The translations under genes and the position numbers were made by a program. A stretch of DNA of 15,542 nt, from the NCBI GenBank assembly GCA_024689165.1, contig JAILDS010000252.1, positions 1-15,542 of the forward strand. The letters are read 5' to 3'. The stretch comes from Clostridia bacterium. GTDB taxonomy: Bacteria > Bacillota > Clostridia > Oscillospirales > Acutalibacteraceae. This document shows positions 6,212 to 15,400 of this stretch, piece by piece. Below the pieces are notes generated by a model. That model did not search any database. It had not been told where the DNA came from and was given only the letters and a program-made list of their open reading frames with translations. Positions within the stretch are counted from its first letter, which is position 1. Every line of letters starts with the position of its first letter.

Positions 6212-6876
6212 AATTATTGCTTGCAGAAGATACCTTTGACCTGTCGCGCGCCGTTGCGGCTTTGCTGCGGCATGACGGCTATGAAGTCGACCAGGCCTAT
6301 GACGGCGTTGAAGCCTCCGCCTTCCTTGAAAAGGGGAGCTATGACGGTATCATACTTGACATAATGATGCCGCGCAAGGACGGCCTCGCGGTCCTTCGCG
6401 ATCTGCGCGAGGCGGGTATAACGACTCCCGTTCTCATGCTGACTGCAAAGGCTGAGATCAACGACCGGGTCACGGGACTTGAGATGGGCGCGGACGACTA
6501 CCTCACCAAACCGTTCGCAATGAAAGAATTCCTCGCGAGGATCCATTCCATGACTCGCCGCAGAGCCGAGTATTCGAATAAAGACCTGCGTTTCGGGAAC
6601 ATCAGTTTGAATGCCGATTCGTTCGAGCTGCGCGCCGAAAACTCTATCAGACTGTCCGTCAAGGAGTTTGAGCTGATGCAGTCGCTCATGATGAGCGCCG
6701 GGAAGCCGCAGAGCACTCAGTACCTTTTTGAACGCGTCTGGCATGATGACACTGAAACGAACGAGAACGTTGTGTGGGTCTATATATCATACCTGAGGAA
6801 CAAGCTGCGCTCCGTTAACGCAAACGTTGTTATAGACGGCGAACGCGGCGGCAGCTTCACGCTCATTGAGGGCTGA
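6208..6876 (+). CDS. OmpR/PhoB-family response regulator
   Basis: This is a DNA-binding response regulator of 222 residues. The receiver domain (about 1-115) has the acidic pair Glu7-Asp8, phosphoacceptor Asp51 in LDIMMP, Thr79 in MLTAK and Lys101 in TKPF, so it is built for phosphorylation. The C-terminal winged helix (about 128-222) has the SVKEFELMQSL helix and the VWVYISYLRNKL recognition region typical of OmpR. The final wing reads ERGGSF where most members have RGxGY, a small divergence. Its ATG overlaps the stop of the alarmone synthetase (ATGA), so the two are probably translationally coupled. The gene for its kinase follows after three bases. Targets cannot be read from the sequence; autoregulation through the palindrome at 5571-5586 is only a possibility. 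Confidence 0.96.
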   Translation: MKLLLAEDTFDLSRAVAALLRHDGYEVDQAYDGVEASAFLEKGSYDGIILDIMMPRKDGLAVLRDLREAGITTPVLMLTAKAEINDRVTGLEMGADDYLTKPFAMKEFLARIHSMTRRRAEYSNKDLRFGNISLNADSFELRAENSIRLSVKEFELMQSLMMSAGKPQSTQYLFERVWHDDTETNENVVWVYISYLRNKLRSVNANVVIDGERGGSFTLIEG

Positions 6877-6879
6877 GTT

Positions 6880-8097
6880 ATGATAAAAAAGCTCAGACGG
6901 AAGTTCATAATCATCGCCATGATAAGCATAGCCGGCGTTATGGCGTTTTATGCCTTTGCCGCAGACGCGTCTCAGGGTATTTCCATGGTGAACGGCCTGA
7001 GCGAAACTGCGAGGTTCATTATAGACAACGACGGCAAGCTCGAAAGGGTCGGAAGAGACGACTATTCGGATTACGACCTTAACTTTTCCGCTGAATTCTT
7101 TTTCCGCACTAGGTTTTTCTCCGCGTTCGTGTCCGAAGACGGGGTCCGGCTGATACAGACGGACTCGATCTCCGCGTTTTCGTCGGACGAAATGATCGAG
7201 ACAGCCGAGCTGCTTTGCTCCGAAAACCTGAAGTCCGGTCGGCACGGCAACTATTTTTACAGATATGAGCAGCGCGACGGCGGAAAGCTGCTTGTTGTAC
7301 TCGACGCTTCGGAAAACTACAGGAGTTTTTCTGATACGGTCAAAACATCTTTGCTTCTCGTCGTCTTCACTGTCGTGCTGGTGTTCATACCTGTCTGGCT
7401 GCTTTCCGGCAAAGCCATAAAGCCTGAGATCGAGAACGCCGAAAAGCAGAAACAGTTCATTACAAACGCCAGCCATGAGCTCAAGACCCCTCTGGCGGTC
7501 ATCAGGGCGAATACGGAGCTGCTCGAGCTGACCGAGGGTGAGAACGAATGGACGCGGAGCACTCTTTCTCAGGTCGACAGGATGAACGACCTGATAAAGG
7601 ACCTCGTATCCCTTGCCCGGTATGAGGAACACAGAGAAAACGTCATTTTTACCGACCTTGACGTTTCACAGGCAGCCGAAGACGCCGTCAGGACTTTCAG
7701 ACCGGTCTCGGAGCAGAACGGACTTGAGCTTGTCGGGGAAGTCCTGCCCGGCGTCCGCGCGAGGTGCGACGGTGACGGGATCAAGCAGGTGATAAACATA
7801 CTGCTCGATAACGCCGTCAAGTACTGCGACGCCGGCGGAAAGATCGTCCTCGGGGTCGAAAGAAAAAGCAAAAAGATCCTTATAACCTGTTCAAATGACT
7901 ATGTTGACGGTGAAAATGAGGATTATTCGAGGTTTTTCGACCGTTTTTACAGGGCAGACGAGTCGCATAAGATCGAAAAGCCCAAAGGCGGCTACGGTAT
8001 CGGTCTGTCGATCGCAAGAAACGTTGCCGAAGCTCACCGGGGCAGGATATCCGTTTCATGGAAAGACGGCCGCATTTGTTTCGTTTTTGAATTCTGA
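6880..8097 (+). CDS. Membrane sensor histidine kinase
   Basis: This is the partner kinase of the preceding regulator, 405 residues. A first membrane segment at about 9-28 and a second at about 155-176 enclose an extracytoplasmic region of roughly 125 residues with no motif I recognise. The kinase core follows almost directly: the dimerisation/phosphoacceptor helix NASHELKTPL (196-205) with His199, the N box LLDNAVKY (308-315) with Asn311, the F box FFDRFYRAD (352-360) and the G2 box GYGIGLSIARN (371-381). The G1 box is degenerate, as in many Firmicute kinases. I see no HAMP domain; only about 15 residues link the second membrane helix to the phosphoacceptor helix. The start ATG is three bases after the regulator stop. 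The sensed signal is unknown. Confidence 0.95.
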   Translation: MIKKLRRKFIIIAMISIAGVMAFYAFAADASQGISMVNGLSETARFIIDNDGKLERVGRDDYSDYDLNFSAEFFFRTRFFSAFVSEDGVRLIQTDSISAFSSDEMIETAELLCSENLKSGRHGNYFYRYEQRDGGKLLVVLDASENYRSFSDTVKTSLLLVVFTVVLVFIPVWLLSGKAIKPEIENAEKQKQFITNASHELKTPLAVIRANTELLELTEGENEWTRSTLSQVDRMNDLIKDLVSLARYEEHRENVIFTDLDVSQAAEDAVRTFRPVSEQNGLELVGEVLPGVRARCDGDGIKQVINILLDNAVKYCDAGGKIVLGVERKSKKILITCSNDYVDGENEDYSRFFDRFYRADESHKIEKPKGGYGIGLSIARNVAEAHRGRISVSWKDGRICFVFEF

Positions 8098-8103
8098 GGC
8101 GTT

Positions 8104-8805
8104 ATGGATTATATAGTTGAGCTTGAGCTTTACCTCGTTCGTCACGGTGAATCCACCGGCAACGCCGGCTGGTGGCCTGAGGGATGTCCCTCCGAAGACC
8201 CGCCGCTTTCGGAACTCGGCGCAAAACAGGCGTCGGCACTCGGCGAGTTCTTTAATAACGTCGATCTTGACTGCGTTTTATCCAGCGGGCTGGATCGCGC
8301 CGCAGAGACCGCCGCGAACGTTGTAAAGCGTCAGAAAAAGTCATTGCCGGTCGAGGTCGCGGCAGTCTTTTCCGAGTGCGGCATCCCGGCTTCGTTCGGT
8401 AAAAAAAGCTTTGAAACGCTCAGGTCTCGTTTTGAAGACGTTATACCCGCCGTGGGGTTTGAAGACGCCGATACCGTCGTTTACGCCGAGGACGAAACGG
8501 GCGACACGGCCCGGCTTGAAAGAGCTCACATGGCGCTTGATTATATCAGGTCAAGGTTCCGCAGCGGCGAAAAGGTCATGCTCGTTGGTCACGGCGCGTT
8601 CAACACGATGTTCCTTTTCGCGGCGCTCGGGCTTGATGAAAACACGAAGTTCGACTTCGCGATTAACAACACCGGCGTTTGCAAGCTCGTTTTCTTCAAA
8701 GAGGGAACGGGGCCTTATGACGCCGACGTCCACCTCGTTTTTCATAACTATACCGGCCATCTGCTCGATATTTCGCCTGATATTGCCTTTACCGCGTTAT
8801 ACTGA
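8104..8805 (+). CDS. Histidine phosphatase (phosphoglycerate mutase superfamily)
   Basis: The 233-residue product is a branch 1 histidine phosphatase. Catalytic elements are LVRHGES (11-17) with Arg13 and the phosphoacceptor His14, SSGLDRAAETA (60-70) with Arg65, FSECGIP (89-95) with the probable acid Glu91, and LVGHGAF (160-166) with the second His163. These enzymes form a phosphohistidine and hydrolyse or move phosphate on small molecules or proteins. The length and middle region do not follow the glycolytic 2,3-bisphosphoglycerate-dependent mutase, so a phosphatase role is more likely; the substrate is unknown. It starts six bases after the kinase gene, with GAGG overlapping that gene's stop, and one base before the HAD gene, so it belongs to the same operon. 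A link to nucleotide or alarmone metabolism is only suggested by the neighbours. Confidence 0.92.
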   Translation: MDYIVELELYLVRHGESTGNAGWWPEGCPSEDPPLSELGAKQASALGEFFNNVDLDCVLSSGLDRAAETAANVVKRQKKSLPVEVAAVFSECGIPASFGKKSFETLRSRFEDVIPAVGFEDADTVVYAEDETGDTARLERAHMALDYIRSRFRSGEKVMLVGHGAFNTMFLFAALGLDENTKFDFAINNTGVCKLVFFKEGTGPYDADVHLVFHNYTGHLLDISPDIAFTALY

Positions 8806-8806
8806 T

Positions 8807-9622
8807 ATGGGACTTTTTGACGGTTGTTTTTTGCTCAGCGACTATGACGGCACCGTTGCCGGCAGCGACGGGGTCATAGCCGAAGAAACCAAGGAAGCAC
8901 TGAGATATTTCACGTCCGAGGGCGGTCTGTTCACTGTTTCGACCGGGAGGAGCTTTCAGGGCTTTCCTTTTTTCAGCCCGGATTTCATCAACTGCCCCGT
9001 TTTGCTTGCCAACGGAGCCCTCGCTTACGACTACCGCGCCGGCAAAAAGGTGTTTTTCGACTATATCGACCCGGATAAGGGCTTTCTCGCGGTTAACACT
9101 GTCATCGAAGCGTTTCCCGAGGTCTCGGTCGAAATGTACGGCTTCGGAACGACTTACTGCATCCACCCGAATGAAATGACGCTGAATCATTTCGGTTATC
9201 AGGAGCTCGACTACAGGATAATCGATCGCCCCGAGCAGGCGGCCCCGCCCTGGGTCAAGATAATGATCGGCGCAGGCCCTCAGGTCGGCATAGAGGTCCA
9301 GCGTTACCTTGACGGCAGGATCGACGACCCGGCATACCTTGCGACATATATGTCCTTCGTCGAGCTTATGAAAAAGGGCGTCAATAAAGGTACCGGGCTC
9401 AAAAAACTCGCCCGTTTCCTCGGCGTGAAAGATGAAAACATTTATTCGGTCGGAGACGGTTATAACGACGTGGATATGCTGAAGGCTTCCGCATTGTCGT
9501 TCTGTCCGTCGAACGGCGAGCCGGAGGCGCTTGAAGCCGCGGACGTCATCGTCCGCTCCAACAGCGACGGCGCGGTCATTGACGTTATCGAAAGGCTTGA
9601 GAAACTCAGACGCGGGAAGTAG
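8807..9622 (+). CDS. Cof-type HAD-superfamily hydrolase
   Basis: The product is 271 residues, a type IIB haloacid-dehalogenase-fold phosphatase. Motif I is SDYDGT (11-16) with nucleophile Asp12 and Asp14. Motif II is STGR (45-48), motif III is Lys194 in GVNKGTG, and motif IV is GDGYND (216-221) with Asp217 and Asp221. A cap domain sits between motifs II and III, as in Cof/YidA enzymes that dephosphorylate sugar phosphates, cofactors or nucleotides. The ATG at 8807 is chosen because the first motif lies 12 residues in, as usual. The frame stays open far upstream (to 8411), but that part overlaps the phosphatase gene out of frame. The gap to the previous stop is one base and there is no clear Shine-Dalgarno sequence, so translation is probably coupled. 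The substrate is unknown. Confidence 0.93.
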   Translation: MGLFDGCFLLSDYDGTVAGSDGVIAEETKEALRYFTSEGGLFTVSTGRSFQGFPFFSPDFINCPVLLANGALAYDYRAGKKVFFDYIDPDKGFLAVNTVIEAFPEVSVEMYGFGTTYCIHPNEMTLNHFGYQELDYRIIDRPEQAAPPWVKIMIGAGPQVGIEVQRYLDGRIDDPAYLATYMSFVELMKKGVNKGTGLKKLARFLGVKDENIYSVGDGYNDVDMLKASALSFCPSNGEPEALEAADVIVRSNSDGAVIDVIERLEKLRRGK

Positions 9623-9625
9623 GAT

Positions 9626-10585
9626 ATGACAGAGAGAGAACGTTTTATAAAAGCGCTTAAAAGAGAGCCGATAGAGGGGCACTGCCCGACCTTTGAGCTC
9701 GTGTTTTTCCTGACGCTTGAGTCTATAGGCAGGATACACCCTTCACACCAGCATTTTTCTCAGTGGAAGCAGATGACCGACGCGGAGCGGAAGCTCCATA
9801 TAGATTACTGGGCCGATACCTACATCGAGACCGCGGAAAAATACCACCACAGCGCGATATTTGTCGACACCTCGCCCAACGACGTCGATACGGTGATAAG
9901 GCTGCTCGAAACCATCCGCGAGAAGAGCGGAAACAAGTATTACCTGACCATGCACGGCGACTGCACATTCGGGATCCCCGGCGGCGACGGTATGCTCGCT
10001 TTTTCGGAGCGTATGTATGAGGATGAGGACGGTCTGAAGGACGAAGCCCGCCGCATGATGGAAAACAGCATTCGCTACGCCGAGGCGTTGGCCCGCCGTC
10101 CCGGTCTGCTGGACGGCTTTACGCTCTGTTCCGACTATTGCTTCAACGTCAACCCGTTTTTTTCGCCTTCGCAGTTCGATGAATTCATCGCGCCGTATCT
10201 GCAGGGCGTTATAAAAGCGTATCACGATATGGGGTTTTACGCAGTCAAGCACACGGACGGCAATATCATGCCGATACTCGACAGGATGGTCGAGTGCGGG
10301 CCAGACGCCCTCCACTCCATCGACCCGCAGGCCGGCGTTGACCTTGCCGAGGTCAAAAGACTCGTCGGCGACCGCGTGGCGCTTTGCGGAAACGTCAATT
10401 GCGGCCTGCTTCAGACAGGTACCGAGAAACAGGTCGTCGCAGATACCCGAAGGGCTCTGCGCGACGGAATGAACGGCTGGGGGTATATCTTCTGCACTTC
10501 CAACTGCGCCTATACAGGTCTCCCGCTCGAGCGATACGAGCTGATGAACCGTATCTGGTGGGAAGAGGGCATTTATAAAAACTGA
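9626..10585 (+). CDS. Uroporphyrinogen decarboxylase-fold protein, not HemE
   Basis: The 319-residue product resembles the URO-D/MtaA superfamily, TIM barrels that include heme-pathway decarboxylases and methyltransferases acting on methyl-corrinoids. Recognisable pieces are the MTERERFIKALKRE start, the DGFTLCSDYCFN segment (163-174), VKHTDGNIMPIL (207-218), DPQAGVDLAEVK (233-244) and VALCGNVNCG (251-260). The end, FCTSNCAYTGLPLERY, is a familiar C-terminal block. The RQAGRY signature of true HemE is absent, so it should not be assigned to heme synthesis. In MtaA-type enzymes a His-x-Cys motif binds zinc; here it reads His209-Thr-Asp211, with Cys254, Cys259, Cys290 and Cys294 nearby as possible ligands. 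It lies three bases after the HAD gene and is the last gene of the operon. No corrinoid protein or methyltransferase neighbours are visible, so the substrate is unknown. Confidence 0.85.
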   Translation: MTERERFIKALKREPIEGHCPTFELVFFLTLESIGRIHPSHQHFSQWKQMTDAERKLHIDYWADTYIETAEKYHHSAIFVDTSPNDVDTVIRLLETIREKSGNKYYLTMHGDCTFGIPGGDGMLAFSERMYEDEDGLKDEARRMMENSIRYAEALARRPGLLDGFTLCSDYCFNVNPFFSPSQFDEFIAPYLQGVIKAYHDMGFYAVKHTDGNIMPILDRMVECGPDALHSIDPQAGVDLAEVKRLVGDRVALCGNVNCGLLQTGTEKQVVADTRRALRDGMNGWGYIFCTSNCAYTGLPLERYELMNRIWWEEGIYKN

Positions 10586-10695
10586 GCGGCGTTTTATGCC
10601 GAATTGTTCAGCGTGGGAGTCTCAAAAAACAAAGCGTATAGAATAAAAATAGTTGAGTGGTCTGCCGAAAAAATGAACAAATCTGTCTTTTTGTA

Positions 10696-10724
10696 TTGAA
10701 TTCAGTTAACAAACAGTATATAAT
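10696..10724 (+). promoter_or_regulatory. Promoter of the adenylation/reductase operon
   Basis: TTGAAT (10696-10701) and a perfect TATAAT (10719-10724) are separated by 17 bases. Transcription would begin near 10731, leaving a leader of about 25 bases before the GGAGG (10747-10751) of the next gene. The palindromes TGAATTCA (10697-10704) and GTTAAC (10705-10710) sit between the core elements and could be a regulator site. I saw no convincing terminator in the 171-base gap before it; CGGC/GCCG around 10587-10602 lacks a T tract. Confidence 0.85.
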
Positions 10725-10756
10725 GAGCCAAATTCAAAACAATTACGGAGGCAACC

Positions 10757-12421
10757 ATGGCCGAACCACTCGTGAAATGCAATTCACGCGAATATCCCCC
10801 GACCGATATATCCTGCTGGGCGTATTATCTTAGGAATACTGCCCAGTACGGCGAATACAATGTGTTCAAGCACGGCAGCGTCGACCACCCGAGAAGCGAG
10901 TTCATCGCGCACGTCGAGGCTCTGGCGTCATTTTTCTCCAGAGAGCTCGGCTTGGGCATAGGCGACGTTTACACCGTCTTCATGCCGACCAACGCAGAGA
11001 GCATGATCTGCTTCATGGCGCTCAACAAGATCGGCGTGACGGTCAACTTCGTTCACCCGCTGCTCCCGCCCGAGATGGTGGACGATCTTATGGAGACGAC
11101 CGGCTCGAAGGGCATCGTCCTGCTCGACATGTTCGCGCCCAAGTACGCCGCAGTCATCAAAAAACGCGGCGTTCCTGCGCTTCTGTGCAATCCCCGTGAG
11201 TACGCCTATCCCGACGTGACGATGTGCGAGATCGATCCGAACTCTCTGCGCACGATGAGCGACCCCGTTTATCTCTATCCCACCGTCATAAAGAAATATC
11301 TCGGCTCCAAGGTAGATTCCATCGACGAAGGGCTCGGGCTTATCGCCTCATACATGAACGGCGGCGGCACGACCGGCAAGAGCAAGACCATCAAGCTCTC
11401 CAACCTCGCGTTCAACAACGTGGTATACATGCTCGGCGGCAGCAACGTCCCCTGTGAGCGCGTCGGTGTGGACACCGAGCTGTGCACGATGCCCTTCTTC
11501 CATGCCTTCGGCTTCTGCGCAGGCGGCCTGTCGGCGATAAACAAAGGCTCGAAGGTCATATTCATTTCCAAATTCGATCCGGAGCAGTTCGTCCGCCTGA
11601 TGAAGGAGAACCACGTCATAGAGTTCAACGGCGTGCCGAACATGTACAAAAAGCTTCTGAAGACACCGGGCTTCGACGACCCGGTCCTCGGCAACGTCAA
11701 AGTCATGTATTCCGGCGGCGACTACGTCAGCCCGCAGCTGCTCGAGGGCATTTACTCCGTCATGCGCAAGAACGGCTCTCAGGCGGAGTTCTGCGCGGGC
11801 TACGGCCTTACTGAGTGCTGCGCGGTCTGCTCCGTCAACCCGCCCTGGGCGAACAAGCCCGGCACGATAGGCAGGCCCATAGACTGGCTGCGCTTCGAGA
11901 TCTGGGACGACGACAATAATCCGCTCCCCGTCGGCGAGACCGGTCAGATAGTCATCACAGGACCGACGATGATGGAGGGCTACCTCACGAAGAACGGCCC
12001 CCGCGACGCCGGCATCTACAAGGACAAGTTCGGGACGCGGTGGATCCTCACCGGAGACCTTGGCAAGATGGACGAGGACGGCTACGTTACCTTCATCGGC
12101 AGGCAGAAGAGGGTCATCATAATATCCGGCTACAACGTGTATCCGGTGGACATCGAGATGCTAACTGACACTCTCGACTTCGTGCGCGAGAGCTGCGCGG
12201 TGCAGGGATACCTTGACGGCAAGCCCATCGTAAGGCTCTTCGTCGTACCCGAAAAACCCGGCGACGAGGAGGAATACAAGGCGAAGATCCTCAAACTCGT
12301 CTCCGACAACCTCTCCGTATTCAACGTGCCCAAGGACATACGCTTCATAGACGAGTTTCCGAGAACAAGGCTCCAGAAGGTCGACTTCATGGCGCTCAGC
12401 GAGTTCTCTCCGGAGGGATAA
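10757..12421 (+). CDS. Acyl-adenylating enzyme (acyl-CoA synthetase / AMP-acid ligase family)
   Basis: This is a 554-residue stand-alone member of the ANL superfamily. It would activate a carboxylic acid with ATP to an acyl-adenylate and pass it to CoA or a carrier protein. Core motifs are the phosphate loop GGTTGKSK (203-210), YGLTE (349-353), TGD (432-434), GRQKRVIIISGYNVYP (448-463), and the C-terminal catalytic Lys541 in LQKVD. The phosphate loop begins NGGGTTG rather than the common TSGTTG. The substrate cannot be read from sequence. There is no attached carrier domain or signal peptide, so it is cytosolic. ATG 10757 has GGAGG five bases upstream and follows a near-consensus promoter. 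Its stop at 12419-12421 directly abuts the ATG of the giant reductase, so the two probably work in one pathway. It may feed acyl-CoA or load the partner's carrier. Confidence 0.92.
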   Translation: MAEPLVKCNSREYPPTDISCWAYYLRNTAQYGEYNVFKHGSVDHPRSEFIAHVEALASFFSRELGLGIGDVYTVFMPTNAESMICFMALNKIGVTVNFVHPLLPPEMVDDLMETTGSKGIVLLDMFAPKYAAVIKKRGVPALLCNPREYAYPDVTMCEIDPNSLRTMSDPVYLYPTVIKKYLGSKVDSIDEGLGLIASYMNGGGTTGKSKTIKLSNLAFNNVVYMLGGSNVPCERVGVDTELCTMPFFHAFGFCAGGLSAINKGSKVIFISKFDPEQFVRLMKENHVIEFNGVPNMYKKLLKTPGFDDPVLGNVKVMYSGGDYVSPQLLEGIYSVMRKNGSQAEFCAGYGLTECCAVCSVNPPWANKPGTIGRPIDWLRFEIWDDDNNPLPVGETGQIVITGPTMMEGYLTKNGPRDAGIYKDKFGTRWILTGDLGKMDEDGYVTFIGRQKRVIIISGYNVYPVDIEMLTDTLDFVRESCAVQGYLDGKPIVRLFVVPEKPGDEEEYKAKILKLVSDNLSVFNVPKDIRFIDEFPRTRLQKVDFMALSEFSPEG

Positions 12422-15400
12422 ATGGCTGACATAATCGATCCGGCTGCTCTCGGCAGCCTGAGGGAAATGGTCGACAAAGCGGCGGAAGAGTATTCTTCCG
12501 CCCCTTTCGCGACTTATAAGACCGAAGACGGTATCACCTCGAAGACCTACGGTGAGTTCCGGCGCGACACAAGGGCCATAGCCTCGTATCTGGTCAAAAG
12601 GGGGCTGGGCGGCGCGCACGCCGCCCTAATCGCGGCTAACTCATACGAATGGCTCGCCGCCTTTTTCGGCACGGTCAGCGCTGGAGCCGCGGTCGTCCCG
12701 CTCAACATCGGCGAGACCGTCGACGCTCTCGAGCGCCTGACTCTTTTCGCGGACTGCGAGGTCGTGTTTTTCGACGAAAAGCGCAGGGCCGTCGCGGAAC
12801 GCCTGAAAAACAGCGGCATGATAAAGCTGTTCGTCTCCGTCGACGACAACGCTGCGCAGGGCGAGATGGATCTCTCAGAGCTTTTTGCTGAAAGCGAGAC
12901 GGAGCTGCCGCCCGTCGGGCCGGACGACCTGTGTTCCATCGTCTATACCTCGGGTACGACCGGCATGCCTAAGGGCGTCATGCTGACGCATAAGAATTAT
13001 ATCTACTCCGCCCTCAGCGTACATGTTGCCTGCCCGACGAAATCGCTTCTGTGCGTACTGCCCCTGAGCCACGCATTCTGCTTCACCGCCGTCATTACCA
13101 AGGGCATCGTCAAGGGGAAAGAGATCTTCATGAACGATTCCTTCGACAACCTGATGGCGAACATCCGGCTGTTCAGGCCCGAATCGATGGCGGTCGTCCC
13201 GCAGATAGCCAAAAAGCTGATGTTCGGGGCGCTGAAATTCGCCGGGATGCACCCGGAAATGAGCGAGCAGGCGGCGGTCAAAGCCTTCTTCGGGGGGAAT
13301 ATCATAGACATAATCTCCGGCGGCGCCCCGCTCGAGAGCGAGCTGGCGATACGCTTTGAAAAGACCGGCGTGCTCGTCCTCAACGGCTACGGCATGACCG
13401 AATGCGCGCCGATAATCTCCAATAACGCGACGTATCAGCACCGCGCGGGCTCGGTAGGTAAACCTATACCCTGCATGGAAGTCGTCGTCAGGGATTCACA
13501 GATACTCGTCAAAGGCCCGTCTGTGTTCAAAGGCTATTATAAGAACCCGGAGGAGACCGCCGCCGCCTTCACCGAGGACGGATATTTCAAAACCGGCGAT
13601 ACAGGCTACTTTGACAACGACGGCTACCTATACCTCAACGGCAGGGTCAAGAACCTGATACTCCTCGACAACGGCGAGAACGTCTCCGCTGAGCAGCTCG
13701 AGGCTCTGTTCGGGTACGAAAAGCTCGTCAAAGAGGTCGTTTGCTACGGCGAGGGGAACGCGATCGTCGCGGAGATCTTCCCGGACAGGGATTTCATCTC
13801 CGCCGAAGGCATCGGGGACCTCGACGCGTACATGCTCGACATGCTCCAGCGGGTCAACTCGAGGCTCGCCGTGTTCCAGAGGATATCGAAATACGTCCTG
13901 CGCGACGCGCCTTTCCCGAAAAACGCGTCGATGAAGATAAAGCGCGGCGGCCCCCACGGCACCGCCGCAGAAAAGAAGGAGCCCGGCAGGACCGACACCG
14001 AAAAAAAGATAATCGCGGCAGTCAAGGAACTGCTCGGCGCAGACGACGTCGGCAGGGACGACAACTTCTTCGCCCTCGGCGGAAGCTCCCTCAACGCTGC
14101 GGAGCTCGCCGCCGGGCTGAACATCCCCGTCGAGCTGATATATGAGAACCCGTTCATTTCCGTGCTTGCCGGCAAGCTCGAGGAAAAGGCGGACACCTCC
14201 GAAAAGCCTGAAGACCTGAGCCTGAACGGGCTCATCCCCGCCGGAAAAGCCCCGAAGAGCGAAAAGCCTGTAAAAACCGTGTTCCTCACCGGCGCGACGG
14301 GCTTCCTCGGCGTACATGTGCTCGCGGAGCTGTTCAAAAGAGAGATCAAAACCTACGCTCTGGTCAGGAACACCGAAAAATTCCGTAAAACTCTGGCAAG
14401 GTACTTCCCGGATATACCCGCAGATACTGAGCTGATCGTTCCGCTGGTCGGCAACATTGAAAAAGACAGGCTCGGCCTGACGCAGGAGCTTTTCGACAGA
14501 CTGACCGCGGAGACGGACGCTGTGTTCCACTGCGCGGCGAGCGTCCTGCACGCCGGCGACTACGAGCTCTCCCACAGGACGAACGTCCTTGGCAGCCTCA
14601 ACGCCGCGAAGCTTGCTCTTGCGGCGGACTGCCCCTTCGAATACTGCTCTACGGTCAGCCTGCACGGCGCGGGCACGGTCCGCGAACGCAGGAAAAACCC
14701 CGTCTTCGACGAGGATACCCTGTATATCGGGCAGATATACGCCGACAACGTCTATATCCACTCAAAATTCGAAGCGGAGCGGGAGCTGCTGAAGCTCAAG
14801 GCCGACGGGCTGAAGCTCAACATCTTCAGGATGGGCAACCTGACCTGGCGGCAGTCCGACGGCATGTTCCAGAAAAACGCCGCCGACAACGGCTTCCTGC
14901 ACCGTCTCAGGGCAATACTCAAGCCCGGTACCGTCAACGACATGAGCGACAAGTACCCCATCGACCTGACGCCGATAGACAGATCGGCTCAGGCGGTCGC
15001 GGCGCTGGCTCTCGGAACGGGAACTGGCGAAATATACCACATCATAAACCCGTACTACGTCCCGACCGAACGTCTGTTCGAGCTGACCGGAAGGGCTTTC
15101 AGAAGGGTCTCCGCCTGCGAGAGCATTGAGACCGTCGCGGCGAATTCCGCGGACAGGGACATCAGCGTATGGGAGTTCTATTCCATAGTCGCCGCCTCCA
15201 GCGACGAGGTCGAACTGAAATGCGATAAGACCCTCGACGTGCTCAGAGAGGTCGGATTCGAATGGGATGACATCGACGCGGATTACCTCGCCAAGGCGGG
15301 CGAGCTGCTCGACGTCTCCGGCTTCACGCCGGAAAGCCCGCAAAACGACGGGAAGCTCAACCATATCCAGCGGCTCTTCCTCGGCAAGCTCGCGGACGCG

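Noticed and set aside
6787..7632. Antisense frame of 281 codons opposite the kinase gene
   Set aside because: The + strand reading gives full histidine kinase motifs; the antisense one has no recognisable content.
8411..8806. 132-residue upstream extension of the HAD hydrolase
   Set aside because: It overlaps the histidine phosphatase gene in another frame and the HAD fold begins right after ATG 8807.
10587..10602. CGGC/GCCG hairpin after the URO-D-fold gene as a terminator
   Set aside because: The stem is only four pairs and no T tract follows it.
13628..14761. Antisense frame of 377 codons inside the reductase gene
   Set aside because: The + strand frame has complete adenylation, carrier and reductase motifs. 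The antisense frame has none.
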